Shown here: in pieces, positions 1-8,835 of the stretch | Layout: the number at the start of each line of letters is the position of its first letter | Numbering within the stretch: position 1 is the stretch's first letter | DNA from: Methylobacterium oryzae | GTDB lineage: Bacteria; Pseudomonadota; Alphaproteobacteria; Rhizobiales; Beijerinckiaceae | NCBI RefSeq assembly: GCF_021398735.1 | Contig: NZ_CP090349.1 | Coordinates: forward strand, 688,501 to 752,500 | Direction of reading: 5' to 3' | Length of the DNA: 64,000 nt | The notes under the pieces: model-generated | What the model was told of the DNA's origin: nothing | The model's input: the letters and a program-made list of their open reading frames with translations, nothing else | The model's database searches: none | Made by a program: the position numbers and the translations under genes

Positions 1-1564
1 CGGCTTCGGCCAGCGCCTCGGCGTATCGCTGCCCCAGGGCGGCGACCGGGAAGGGGATCCGCGCCAGGAAGCCCGAGACCGTCAATCCGGGCTCGATCGC
101 CAGGAGCTCGGCGACCGCCGGCCGGGCGCGCTCCGGCTGGCCGAGCCCGACATGGGCCACGGCGAGCGCCCGCAGGGCGACGGCGAAGCGCCGGTTCTGC
201 GCCAGCGCCCGCTCAGCCCACCGGATCGCCTCGGGATAGTCGGCCTCGCTGACCGCCGCGACCGCCATCACGCCCGACATCAGCCAGCCGCGCGGATCCC
301 GCGGGTTGAGCTGCAGCGCCCGCTCGACCATGGCGCGTCCCGCCTCCGCGCGGCCGCACATGGTCTCGATCCAGCCCGCGAGGGTGAGCGCCAGGGCGGA
401 GTTCGGGTTGACGAGCAGCGCGCGGCCGAACAGGTCGCGCGCCCGGTCCCGCCCGGTCTCCGACATGTTCCAGACCGCGAAGGCCGCCATCCACAGCACC
501 TGCGCGTCCCCGGGCGCGCGCTCGACCGCGCCCCAGGCCAGCCGCACGGCCGCCGCGCGCTCCGCCTCGCCCTGCGCGATCCAGCCCTGGAAATGGCACT
601 GCGCCCGGCAATAGGCCGCCGCGGCCATCGCCGGGGCGTAGCCCGGGTCGAGCGCCAGGGCCTCGTCCAAGTGATCGAGCGCCGCCGCCATGCCGGCGGC
701 GGTGAAGTCGGCGAGCCGGGCATTGGCCCGGAGCAGCCGGTCGTAGGCGTCCGGATGGGCCGGCGCGTCGCGGCCGAGCCGGCCGATCTCCGCCAGCTGG
801 AGGGTGGGCTCGATCGCGGCGGCGGCGCGCGCGGCGACCTTCTCCTGCAGGGCGAAGACGTCGTCGAGCCCGCCGTCGAAGCTGTCGGCCCAGAGATGGG
901 CGCCGGTCCCGGCATCGACCAGCTGGCCGGTGATTCGCAGGCGCGACCCGCCGCGGCGCACGCTGCCGGCGACCACGTAGCCGACGCCGAGCTCCTGCCC
1001 GACCCGGCGCACGTCGATCGCCGCGCCCCGGTAGGTGAAGGTCGAGTTGCGCGCGATCACGAACAGGCCGCTAACGCGGGACAGCGCCGTGATGATCTCC
1101 TCGGTGATCCCGTCGGCGAAGTAGGCCTGCTCCGGATCCGCGCTCATGTTGGTGAAGGGCAGGACCGCCACCGCGGGTAGGCGCGGCCCGGTGCGCCACG
1201 TGACGCTCGCCTCCGCCGCGTCTTCCGGAGCGATCCCGGGCGAGACCTCCGATGCGGCCTCCCGCACGGCGCCGACGAAGCGCACGCCCTTGCGCGGGAG
1301 CGTCCGGATCCAGCGCTGCTCGGTTCCGGTGTCGCCGATCGCCGTCCGGGCCGCGTTGATCCGGCTGCCGAGGGTCGCCTCGGAGACGATGCGCCCGTTC
1401 CAGACCGCCTCCAGCAGGTCGTCGCGGCTCACCACCCGGTCGCGCCGCTCGATCAGCACCCGCAGGAGGTCGAAGACCTGCGGCTCGACGGCGATCTCGG
1501 CGCCGTCCCGGCTGAGCTCGCGCCGCGCAGAATCGAGGGTGAAGGGTCCGAACCGGTAGATCAC
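1..1564 (-). CDS. ToxR/CadC-type winged-helix regulator with TPR domain, C-terminus cut by window edge
   Basis: About 521 residues are visible and the frame is still open at base 1, so the C-terminus is missing. The N-terminal ~95 residues are an OmpR/CadC-type DNA-binding domain (GPFTLDSARRELSRDG, then VVSRDDLLEAVWNGRIVSEA and IRTLPRKGVRFVG). Next is the TolB-like/adenylate-cyclase-associated region (AVAVLPFTNMSADPEQAYF, then DGITEEIITALSRV), followed by tetratricopeptide repeats such as ALALDPGYAPAMAAAAY and ALQLNPRDPRGWLMSG. I chose the GTG at 1564 because AGGA lies 8 bases upstream and the nearby ATG is in another frame and stops at once. No transmembrane segment is seen, so it is probably a cytoplasmic transcription factor. 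Its target is unknown; the divergent hydrolase at 1768 is the nearest candidate. Confidence 0.85.
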   Translation of the reverse strand, partial: MIYRFGPFTLDSARRELSRDGAEIAVEPQVFDLLRVLIERRDRVVSRDDLLEAVWNGRIVSEATLGSRINAARTAIGDTGTEQRWIRTLPRKGVRFVGAVREAASEVSPGIAPEDAAEASVTWRTGPRLPAVAVLPFTNMSADPEQAYFADGITEEIITALSRVSGLFVIARNSTFTYRGAAIDVRRVGQELGVGYVVAGSVRRGGSRLRITGQLVDAGTGAHLWADSFDGGLDDVFALQEKVAARAAAAIEPTLQLAEIGRLGRDAPAHPDAYDRLLRANARLADFTAAGMAAALDHLDEALALDPGYAPAMAAAAYCRAQCHFQGWIAQGEAERAAAVRLAWGAVERAPGDAQVLWMAAFAVWNMSETGRDRARDLFGRALLVNPNSALALTLAGWIETMCGRAEAGRAMVERALQLNPRDPRGWLMSGVMAVAAVSEADYPEAIRWAERALAQNRRFAVALRALAVAHVGLGQPERARPAVAELLAIEPGLTVSGFLARIPFPVAALGQRYAEALAEA

Positions 1565-1767
1565 GGGGCGTTCCTGGGCGGGGCCATGTCCGCGTTCCGC
1601 GCCCTGCTCACCGAACCGGTCTCCGCGGCGGAGGGCGCTCTAGCACGGGCCCGGGCGGGCATAAATCATGGGCCTCTGAAGGTGTCCTCAAGGTCCTCTC
1701 AAAGCGCGGTGTCGAGCATCGGGATAGATTTCGCTCCATCGAAGACTTTCCGACGAGGGAGCCGTCC

Positions 1768-2817
1768 ATGGCCCGCGAGACCGATCCCGACACATCCGCC
1801 TGGAGCCGCCGCCGCCTCCTGAAGAGCGCGGTAGCCACCGCCGCCCTCGCCGAGCTCGGCCTCGGCGGGACCGCGCGGGCGCAGGGTGCCGCGGTCCCCG
1901 GCGCCCCGGTCCCCGGCGCCATGCCGGGCGTCCTGAAGCAGGTCGAGGCCGGCGTGCTCGACGTCGGCTACGTCGAGGCCGGTCCCGCCGACGGGCCGGC
2001 GGTCATCCTGCTGCACGGCTGGCCCTACGACATCCACGCCTTCGCGGAGGTCGTTCCGATCCTCACGGCGGCCGGGCACCGGGTGATCGTGCCGTACCTG
2101 CGCGGCTACGGCACCACCCGTTTCCTGGCGTCGGACACGGTCCGGAACGGCGAGCAGGCGGCACTCGCGGTGGACGTCATCGCCCTGATGGACGCCCTGA
2201 AGATCCCCCAGGCCGTCCTGGGCGGCTTCGACTGGGGCGCGCGGACGGCCGACATCGTCGCGGCGCTGTGGCCGGAGCGGTGCCGGGCGCTGGTGGCGGT
2301 CAGCGGCTACCTGATCGGCAACCAGGAGGCCGGCAAGAAGCCGCTGCCGCCGCGGGCCGAGCTGTCCTGGTGGTACCAGTTCTACTTCGCCACCAGCCGG
2401 GGGCGGGCCGGCTACGAGGCCTACCGCGCCGACTTCGCCAAGCTGATCTGGCAGACCGCCTCGCCGCGCTGGCGCTTCGACGACGCCACCTTCGCGCGGA
2501 GCGCCCCGGCCCTCGACAACCCGGATCACGTCAGCATCGTCATCCACAATTACCGCTGGCGGATGGGCCTCGCCGAGGGCGAGCGCCGGTACGACGCGCT
2601 GGAGAGCCGCCTCGCGCAGGCGCCCACGATCGGCGTGCCGACCATCACCCTGGAGGGCGACGCGAACGGCGCCCCGCATCCGGATCCCGCCAGCTACGCG
2701 GCCAAGTTCACCGGACGCTACGCGCACCGGCTGATCACCGGCGGGATCGGCCACAACCTCCCGCAGGAAGCCCCGCGCGCCTTCGCGCAGGCCGTGATCG
2801 ACGCGGCCGCGGCCTGA
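1768..2817 (+). CDS. Tat-exported alpha/beta hydrolase with an aspartate nucleophile
   Basis: A 349-residue protein. Residues 12-39 form a twin-arginine signal (SRRRLLKSAVATAAL, ending TARAQG), so it should be exported folded. HGWP at 83-86 is the oxyanion-hole motif, GFDWGA centred on Asp155 is the nucleophile elbow and GIGHNLPQ carries the catalytic His. An Asp nucleophile followed by Trp is typical of epoxide hydrolases and haloalkane dehalogenases rather than esterases, so either activity is possible; the substrate cannot be read from sequence. A short duplicated VPGA stretch at 43-50 links the signal to the catalytic domain. The ATG follows GAGGGA. The P460-like gene lies 65 bases downstream and may be co-transcribed. 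Confidence 0.85.
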   Translation: MARETDPDTSAWSRRRLLKSAVATAALAELGLGGTARAQGAAVPGAPVPGAMPGVLKQVEAGVLDVGYVEAGPADGPAVILLHGWPYDIHAFAEVVPILTAAGHRVIVPYLRGYGTTRFLASDTVRNGEQAALAVDVIALMDALKIPQAVLGGFDWGARTADIVAALWPERCRALVAVSGYLIGNQEAGKKPLPPRAELSWWYQFYFATSRGRAGYEAYRADFAKLIWQTASPRWRFDDATFARSAPALDNPDHVSIVIHNYRWRMGLAEGERRYDALESRLAQAPTIGVPTITLEGDANGAPHPDPASYAAKFTGRYAHRLITGGIGHNLPQEAPRAFAQAVIDAAAA

Positions 2818-2882
2818 CCGCGCCGGCGCGGCCGGATCATCCCCGGACACACGATCATCCCGAGACGATGACGGAGGTTGCC

Positions 2883-3395
2883 ATGCGGTTCCTGGCTGTC
2901 GCGCTGCCGGCCCTGCTCGCTGCGGGCCTGATTTTGGGAGGCTCCGCGGTGCGCGCCGTGGATGCCGGGACCGCCCCGGCGGCCTCGCCGATCTACGGCG
3001 TCACCGTCCCGGACGGGTACCGCGCCTGGCAGCTCGTCGGCGTCGCGCAGGAGACCGGGGCCCTCGACGAACTGCGCGCCGTGGTCGGCAACGCGCGGGC
3101 GCTGGACGCCTACCGGTCGGGCACCCTGCCGTTCCCGGACGGGACGGTGCTGGTGAAGCGCGCCTGGACGCGGGTGCCGTCCGCGGAGTTCGCCCCGGCC
3201 TTCGTGCCCGGCGGCGCCACGACGGTTCAGGTCATGGTGAAGGATTCGCGGCGCTACGCGGCGACGGGGGGCTGGGGGTTCGGGCGCTTCGTCGACGGCA
3301 AGCCCGCGGACGCGGCCCAGCACGAGACCTGCTTCGCCTGCCACAGCGCGAATGTCCGGGACCACGACTACGTGTTCACGCGGCTCGCGCCCTGA
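2883..3395 (+). CDS. cytochrome P460 family protein
   Basis: A 170-residue secreted protein with a Sec signal (MRFLAVALPALLAAGLILGG) and one c-type haem motif, C150-F-A-C153-H154, close to the C-terminus, which is where the cytochrome P460 family carries it. The WGFGRF and KPADAAQHETCFACH stretches are typical of the family. P460 proteins oxidise hydroxylamine or detoxify nitrogen compounds in some bacteria, but many members have unknown roles, so only a periplasmic redox role is proposed. The ATG at 2883 is preceded by ACGGAGG with 5 bases spacing; an in-frame ATG at 2868 has no good ribosome site. Confidence 0.85.
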   Translation: MRFLAVALPALLAAGLILGGSAVRAVDAGTAPAASPIYGVTVPDGYRAWQLVGVAQETGALDELRAVVGNARALDAYRSGTLPFPDGTVLVKRAWTRVPSAEFAPAFVPGGATTVQVMVKDSRRYAATGGWGFGRFVDGKPADAAQHETCFACHSANVRDHDYVFTRLAP

Positions 3396-3585
3396 GGCTG
3401 GCTGCCACCCGGACGGCCGCCACGACGCCCCTGTCAGCGCGCGGCTTCCCTCAACGTCCGCTCGCTGTCGCGCCTTGCGTCTCCCGTCAGCCGGCGCCTA
3501 CACCTTTGCCGGCTCAAGCTCGGCCCGGACCGGGCGGGACATGACGGCGCCGGCCCGAGGCACGGCCCCGCAGGGAGGATAGCGC

Positions 3586-4608
3586 GTGACGATCGCCCGA
3601 TACGGCGCAGCCCTGGCGCTGCTCTGCGGCTTCGGTTTCCTGTCGCCCTTGAGGGCCGACGAGTGCCCCAACCGCGGCCAGCTCGACGACGCCTACTGCG
3701 ACGCCAACAAGGACCTCGTCGCCGACGTTCCGGCCAAGACCCGCGACCCGAGCGTGATCGTCTTCGCCTACACGCCGGTGGAGGATCCCGCGGTCTACGA
3801 GAATTCGTTCAAGCCGTTCACGACCTACCTGAGCCAGTGCACCGGCAAGCGCGTCGTCTACTACCCGGTCCAGTCGAACTCCGCCGAGATCGAGGCGATG
3901 CGCTCCGGCCGGCTCACGGTGGCGGGCTTCTCGACCGGACCTCTCGGCTTCGCGGTGAACATGGCCGGCGCGATCCCGTTCGCCGCCAAGGGCACCGAGA
4001 AGGGCGCCGAGGGCTACAACCTGATCGTCGTGGTGAAGGCGAGCAGCCCGTACAAGACACTGGCCGACCTCAAGGGCAAGCGCGTGGCCCACACGGCGCC
4101 GTCGTCGAATTCCGGCAACCTCGCGCCCAAGGCGCTGTTCCCCGAGCAGGGGCTGAAGCCCGGCGAGGACTACAAGCTCATCTACTCGGGCGGCCACGAC
4201 AAGTCGGCGCTGGGCGTCGGCACCGGCGACTACGACGCCGCCCCTGTGGCCTCCGACGTATTCTACCGGATGGTCGCCCGCGGGACGATCAAGGGCGACG
4301 ATTACCGGGTGATCTACACGAGCGAGAAGTTCCCGACCTCGGGGTTCGCCTACGCCCACGATCTCAAGCCGGAACTCGCCGAGAAGCTGAAGCAGTGCTT
4401 CTACGACTTCCGCTTCCCGCCCGACATGGTGAAGGATTTCGAGGGCGACGACCGGTTCGCGCCGATCACCTACCTCAAAGACTGGGCGATCGTCCGCAAG
4501 GTCGCGGAGGAATCGGGCACGCCGTACAACAAGGTCGCCTACGAGCGCGAGGCCGCCCGCGAGGCCGAGGCGGCACGCAAGAAGGCCGCGGGCGCGCCCA
4601 AGCCGTGA
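3586..4608 (+). CDS. phnD: phosphate/phosphonate-type ABC transporter substrate-binding protein
   Basis: A 340-residue periplasmic binding protein with an N-terminal signal ([18 protein letters not shown]). Family features are FAYTPVEDP near the mature N-terminus, [15 protein letters not shown], and [13 protein letters not shown], the conserved S-x-S-x-S-G-type ligand loop of PhnD/PtxB proteins. It should deliver phosphonate, phosphite or another small phosphorus compound to the downstream permeases. The GTG start follows AGGGAGGA with 6 bases spacing. Its stop overlaps the phnC start (GTGA). The Ala/Lys/Glu-rich C-terminal tail (about residues 318-340) is longer than usual. No C-P lyase genes are in the window, so the ligand stays open. 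Confidence 0.9.
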   Translation: MTIARYGAALALLCGFGFLSPLRADECPNRGQLDDAYCDANKDLVADVPAKTRDPSVIVFAYTPVEDPAVYENSFKPFTTYLSQCTGKRVVYYPVQSNSAEIEAMRSGRLTVAGFSTGPLGFAVNMAGAIPFAAKGTEKGAEGYNLIVVVKASSPYKTLADLKGKRVAHTAPSSNSGNLAPKALFPEQGLKPGEDYKLIYSGGHDKSALGVGTGDYDAAPVASDVFYRMVARGTIKGDDYRVIYTSEKFPTSGFAYAHDLKPELAEKLKQCFYDFRFPPDMVKDFEGDDRFAPITYLKDWAIVRKVAEESGTPYNKVAYEREAAREAEAARKKAAGAPKP

Positions 4609-5450
4609 CTCAGGCGTTGACGTCGGCCGTGACGGCGAGGAGCGCGGCGCGCGCGGTGGCGGCCGGACTCGAGGGCGATCCCCGGGCGGAGGATCCGCGC
4701 GCGCTGGTGATCCGCGGGCTGACCAAGGCGTACCGGGCCGGCCAGCCGGTCCTGAAGGGCATCGACCTCGTGGTGCCGGGCACCGGGCTCACGGCGATCA
4801 TCGGGCCGTCCGGCACCGGCAAGAGCACCCTGATCCGCTGCATCAACCGGCTGGTCCAGCCGACCTCGGGGGAGATCCTGTTTAGAGGCGAGGACCTCGC
4901 CCGGCTCTCCGGCCCCGCCCTGCGCCGGGCGCGGCGCCGGATCGGGATGGTGTTCCAGGAGTACAACCTGGTCGAGCGCCTCTCGGTGATGGAGAACCTG
5001 CTCTGCGGTCGCCTCGGCTACGTGCCGGCGTGGCGCGCGTGGCTGCGCCGCTTCCCCGAGGCGGACGTCGCCCGCGCCTTCGACCTCCTCGACGCGGTCG
5101 GCCTGTCGGGCTTCGCCACCCGCCGGGCCGACGCCCTGTCGGGCGGGCAGCGCCAGCGCGTCGGCATCGCCCGGGCGATCATGCAGGAGCCCGAGATCGT
5201 GCTCGCCGACGAGCCGACCTCGTCCCTCGACCCGAAGAGCTCCGTCGAGATCATGGAGATCCTGTCCCGGCTCGCGGCCGAGCGCGGCGTGCCGGTGGTG
5301 GTCAACATCCACAACGTGGCGCTCGCCCAGCGCTTCGCCGCGCGGATCGTCGGCATGTCGGGCGGGCACGTGGTCTATGACGGGCCGCCGGACCGGCTGA
5401 GCGAGGCCGACCTGCGCGGCATCTACGGCGGCGAGAACTGGCTCGAATGA
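4605..5450 (+). CDS. phnC: phosphonate-type ABC transporter ATP-binding protein
   Basis: A 281-residue ATPase. Walker A is GPSGTGKS (67-74), the signature is LSGGQ (178-182) and Walker B with the catalytic Glu is IVLADEP (198-204); the Q-loop is MVFQEYN. The GTG start shares bases with the phnD stop, and the gene ends in an ATGA overlap with the first permease, so the cassette is translationally coupled. About 30 extra residues precede the ABC domain ([20 protein letters not shown]), more than typical PhnC; an internal start would remove them, but none has a better ribosome site. Confidence 0.92.
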   Translation: MTQALTSAVTARSAARAVAAGLEGDPRAEDPRALVIRGLTKAYRAGQPVLKGIDLVVPGTGLTAIIGPSGTGKSTLIRCINRLVQPTSGEILFRGEDLARLSGPALRRARRRIGMVFQEYNLVERLSVMENLLCGRLGYVPAWRAWLRRFPEADVARAFDLLDAVGLSGFATRRADALSGGQRQRVGIARAIMQEPEIVLADEPTSSLDPKSSVEIMEILSRLAAERGVPVVVNIHNVALAQRFAARIVGMSGGHVVYDGPPDRLSEADLRGIYGGENWLE

Positions 5451-6268
5451 GCGCGCCCGCCCGCCCGGCCTCCCCCGACGCCTCCCCCGACGCTTCCCCC
5501 GACCGCGTCGCGTTCCGGCCCAACTGGACCGCCCGCGCGGGCTGGGCGCTCCTCGCCGTCTACGCGGTCTACGCGGCGACCCAGCTCGGCTTCTCGCCCG
5601 AGCGCTTCGCCGGCGGCCTCGCCCACGGGCAGCAGTTCCTGGCCCGGATGTTCCCGCCGAACTTCTCCCGCTGGGAACTGATCCAGTCGGGCATCCTCGA
5701 GAGCCTGCAGATCGCCGTGATCGCCACGGTGGTCGGCATCGCGGTCGCCCTGCCGATCGGCTTCCTGGCGGCCCGCAACCTGATGCCGCCCTGGGTGACG
5801 TGGCCGACCCGCATCCTGATCGCGCTCTGCCGGTCGTTCCACCCGATCATCGTGGCGATCCTGTTCGTGAAGGCGATCGGGTTCGGGGCGCTCGCCGGCG
5901 TCATGGCGCTGATCGTCGCCTCGGTGGGCTTCATCGCCAAGCTGTTCGCCGAGGCGATCGAGGAGATCTCCCTGAAGCAGGTCGAGGCGGTGCGGGCGAC
6001 CGGCGCCGGCTTCCTGTCGACCCTGATCATGGGCGTGCAGCCGCAGGTGCTGCCGCGCTTCATCGGCTTCGCCACCTACCAGCTCGATTCCAATCTGCGG
6101 AACTCGACCATGGTGGGCATCGTCGGCGGCGGCGGCATCGGAGCGACGCTGTTCACCGCCTACCAGCGCTTCGACTTCGACGTGGTGCTGGCGATCCTGA
6201 TCGTCATCGTCGCCCTGATCATGGTGGCCGAGATCGTCTCCGGCTGGGCCCGCAAGGTGTTCCAGTGA
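5447..6268 (+). CDS. phnE: phosphonate-type ABC transporter permease 1
   Basis: A 273-residue inner-membrane permease with about six hydrophobic segments. The ABC permease EAA loop is recognisable as [20 protein letters not shown]. The sequence [19 protein letters not shown] is typical of PhnE. It starts in an ATGA overlap with phnC. The N-terminus holds a short Pro/Asp/Ala repeat ([11 protein letters not shown]) that looks like simple-sequence expansion. It should pair with permease 2 as a heterodimer, as in other phnCDE-E cassettes. Confidence 0.92.
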   Translation: MSAPARPASPDASPDASPDRVAFRPNWTARAGWALLAVYAVYAATQLGFSPERFAGGLAHGQQFLARMFPPNFSRWELIQSGILESLQIAVIATVVGIAVALPIGFLAARNLMPPWVTWPTRILIALCRSFHPIIVAILFVKAIGFGALAGVMALIVASVGFIAKLFAEAIEEISLKQVEAVRATGAGFLSTLIMGVQPQVLPRFIGFATYQLDSNLRNSTMVGIVGGGGIGATLFTAYQRFDFDVVLAILIVIVALIMVAEIVSGWARKVFQ

Positions 6269-7080
6269 GCGTCGCCCTCGCGCCCGCTCCCGCCGGCCCG
6301 CGCCGCTGGCAACGCTTCCCCCTGTGGAAGCGGCTGGCGCGGCTCGCCTTCACGCTGTGCGCGGTGGCGGCCTTCGTGGCGAGCCTGCGCACCATCGAGG
6401 TGATCCCGGAATTCCTCTACGACGCCCCCGACCAGCTCGCCGACCTGTTCGGCCGGATGTGGCCGATGGATGCCGGCTATGTCGGACCGACCCTGCGGGC
6501 GCTGGTGGAGACGCTCCACATCGCGACGCTCGGCACCCTGATCGCCATCGCGATCGCGGTGCCGATCGGGCTGATGGCGGCGCGCAACGTCACGCCCAAC
6601 CGCGCGCTGAACCTGTTCGCCAAGTTCGTGTTCGTGACCTCGCGCTCGGTGAACTCCCTGGTCTGGGCGCTGCTGTTCGTGGCGGTGTTCGGCCCCGGTC
6701 CGCTGGCCGGGACCCTGGCGATAGCGCTCCGCTCCGTCGGCTTCACCGGAAAGCTGTTCGCCGAGGTGTTGGAGGAGGCCAATCGCGGCTCGATCGAGGC
6801 TCTGCAGGCCGCGGGTGCCGGCCGGATGTCGACTTTGCTGCTCGGCTACTGGCCGCAGGTGAAGCCGGCCTTCTGGTCGATCGCGCTGTTCCGCTGGGAC
6901 ATCAACATCCGCGAATCCGCCGTGCTGGGGCTGGTCGGCGCGGGCGGCATCGGCGTCGCGCTCGATACCGCCCTGAACCTGCTCTACTGGGACCAGGTCG
7001 CCGTGGTGCTCGCCGCGATCTTCGGCGTCGTCATCCTGGCCGAGATCGTCGTGACGGCGCTCCGCGCCCGTACGCTCTGA
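6265..7080 (+). CDS. phnE: phosphonate-type ABC transporter permease 2
   Basis: A 271-residue permease paralogous to the preceding one; both keep [20 protein letters not shown] and [18 protein letters not shown]. The EAA-like loop is EVLEEANRGSIEALQAAGAG and the C-terminal NIRESAVLGLVGAGGIG is the PhnE hallmark. The GTG start overlaps the stop of permease 1. It closes the phnDCEE unit; the convergent amidohydrolase ends 13 bases beyond its stop. Confidence 0.92.
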   Translation: MSVALAPAPAGPRRWQRFPLWKRLARLAFTLCAVAAFVASLRTIEVIPEFLYDAPDQLADLFGRMWPMDAGYVGPTLRALVETLHIATLGTLIAIAIAVPIGLMAARNVTPNRALNLFAKFVFVTSRSVNSLVWALLFVAVFGPGPLAGTLAIALRSVGFTGKLFAEVLEEANRGSIEALQAAGAGRMSTLLLGYWPQVKPAFWSIALFRWDINIRESAVLGLVGAGGIGVALDTALNLLYWDQVAVVLAAIFGVVILAEIVVTALRARTL

Positions 7081-7092
7081 GACGGGCCCCGG

Positions 7093-8514
7093 TCAGCGCC
7101 CCAGCGACATGCCGAGCGGCGGCTCGACCTCCGGCGGCAGCGGCGAGACGTAGCCCGCCGCGCCGACCCGGCGGGCGAGGTCCGCCTTGGCGGCGTCGCG
7201 CAGGGCCGCGTCGGTCACCGCCCGGGCCCCGGTGGCGGCCATCGCCTTGGCGACCTGCACCATCGCCTTGTGGGCCGCGGGGGCCTTGCCCTGCGCCACC
7301 ACCTGCCAGGTGTGGAACGGCGTGCCGATCGCCACCGTGGGCGCGTGGGCCTGGACGGTCGGCACCACCCAGCTGACGTCGCCGACGTCGGTGGACCCCA
7401 CCGCCGGGTTGCGCAACGCGTCGAGGGGCACGAGGAAGTCGGCGAGCGGCGCTTCGGTGCGCGGCATCCCGATGGCGCGGAACACGGCGTCGATGTCGCC
7501 GTCGGTGAGCGTCGCCCGGATCTTGCCGGCGAAGTCCCGGTCGGCCTCGTCGAAATGCGGCGGCCCGAGCTCCTCCATGACGCCGTGCAGCGCCCGCTCC
7601 AGGGGATCGTTGCCCAGCAGGTTCGACACCGCGCTGACGATCCGCACCTCGACGGCGGTCTCGGTCATCAGGGCGGCGCCCTGCGCGATCTTCTTCACCC
7701 GCTCGACCAGCGCCAGCATGCCGGGCAGGTCGCGGGCCCGGATCGAGTAGCGCACCGTCGCGCCGGCCTGGACGACGTTCGGGGCGATGCCGCCGGCGTC
7801 GAGATAGGCGTAGTGGACCCGCGCGTCGGACGGCATGTGCTCGCGCATGTAGTTCACGCCGACGCTCATCAGCTCGACGGCGTCGAGCGCCGAGCGCCCG
7901 AGATGGGGCGCGGCCGCCGCGTGGGCGGTGCGGCCGGTGAAGACGAAGTCGGCCCGGGTGTTGGCGAGGGCGACCGGCGGTGCCACCTCCCAGAAGCTGC
8001 CCGGATGCCAGGTGATCGCGATGTCGGCGTCCGCGAAGGCGCCGGCGCGGACCATGAAGGCCTTGGCGGCGCCGCCTTCCTCCGCCGGGCAGCCGTAGTA
8101 GCGCACGCGGCCGGGCGTGCCGGTCTCGGCGAGCCAGTCCTTCAACGCGGTGGCGGCGAGCAGCGCCGCCGAGCCGAGGAGGTTGTGGCCACAGCCGTGG
8201 CCATGCCCGCCCGCCTCCACCGGCCGGTGCTCGGCGACGCCGGCCTCCTGCGACAGGCCCGGCAGGGCGTCGTACTCGCCGAGGAACGCGATGACCGGCC
8301 CGCCGTCCCCGGCCTCGCCCATCACGGCGGTCGGGATGCCGGCGACTGCCTCGGTGACCCGGAAGCCCTGGTGGCGCAGTTCGGCGACGTGCTCGGCGCA
8401 GGAGCGGCTCTCCGTGTAGCAGACCTCCGGCATGCTCCAGACCCGCTCGGACAGGGCGATCAGCCGTTCCGACTGCGCGTCGACGTGGCGCCACACGGCG
8501 TTGCGGTTGTCCAT
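7093..8514 (-). CDS. M20 family amidohydrolase (AbgB-like)
   Basis: A 473-residue M20D-type metallo-amidohydrolase. The metal-binding stretch GGHGHGCGHNLLGSAAL and the acidic motif PAEEGGAAKAF are both present, as is the dimerisation-domain motif GRTAHAAAAPHLGRSALDAV. Close relatives hydrolyse N-acyl or p-aminobenzoyl-glutamate bonds; the exact substrate is not determinable. The ATG at 8514 is chosen because GGAG sits about 9 bases before it; an upstream in-frame ATG at 8541 is possible. It is divergent from the peptide ABC importer starting at 8836, which suggests that the importer supplies its substrate (inference). Confidence 0.88.
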   Translation of the reverse strand: MDNRNAVWRHVDAQSERLIALSERVWSMPEVCYTESRSCAEHVAELRHQGFRVTEAVAGIPTAVMGEAGDGGPVIAFLGEYDALPGLSQEAGVAEHRPVEAGGHGHGCGHNLLGSAALLAATALKDWLAETGTPGRVRYYGCPAEEGGAAKAFMVRAGAFADADIAITWHPGSFWEVAPPVALANTRADFVFTGRTAHAAAAPHLGRSALDAVELMSVGVNYMREHMPSDARVHYAYLDAGGIAPNVVQAGATVRYSIRARDLPGMLALVERVKKIAQGAALMTETAVEVRIVSAVSNLLGNDPLERALHGVMEELGPPHFDEADRDFAGKIRATLTDGDIDAVFRAIGMPRTEAPLADFLVPLDALRNPAVGSTDVGDVSWVVPTVQAHAPTVAIGTPFHTWQVVAQGKAPAAHKAMVQVAKAMAATGARAVTDAALRDAAKADLARRVGAAGYVSPLPPEVEPPLGMSLGR

Positions 8515-8835
8515 CGGGTCCACTCCGGGAAAGCTGCGCATCGAGGTCGCGCCACCATAGCGGGCTCCGCGCCGTCTTCGCGAGCGCAGCGAAGCGACCC
8601 AGGGTTGCGCGCCCTCGGGAAGCGTGGCGCCGCTGGATTGCTTCGCTCCGCTCGCAAGGACGGACACGGCGCGAGCCCTGCTGCTGCCTGACCGCATGCA
8701 CCGCCCAGGCCATGCTCCTGCCCGAACCAAGCGTCCGTCGACACGTTCCGATTGAACCGTCACTGGCCCGCCCCTTGCCAAGGCCGCTGCCGGAATGTTG
8801 CTGTGCCTGTCACGGCGGTAAACGGGAAAGCGTAC
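8515..8835. other. divergent intergenic region between amidohydrolase and peptide importer
   Basis: About 320 bases hold no convincing gene. The centre is occupied by a long palindromic repeat (8572-8663, listed separately). The remaining sequence must contain the two divergent promoters, but I see no clear -35/-10 pair. Confidence 0.6.
8572..8663. repeat. REP-like palindromic repeat, copy A
   Basis: Two 31-base arms (8572-8602 and 8633-8663) form an imperfect inverted repeat around a 30-base centre. The arms contain GCGAGCGCAGCGAAGC and its inverted counterpart GCTTCGCTCCGCTCGC. A second copy with the same arm length and similar centre (shared GCGTGGCGCC) is at 60672-60765. Elements of this kind are common between genes in alpha- and betaproteobacteria and are often mistranslated as short hypothetical proteins. 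Confidence 0.8.

Noticed and set aside
3586..7080. phn cassette as part of a C-P lyase pathway
   Set aside because: No phnG-M genes are in the window. Only transport is supported.
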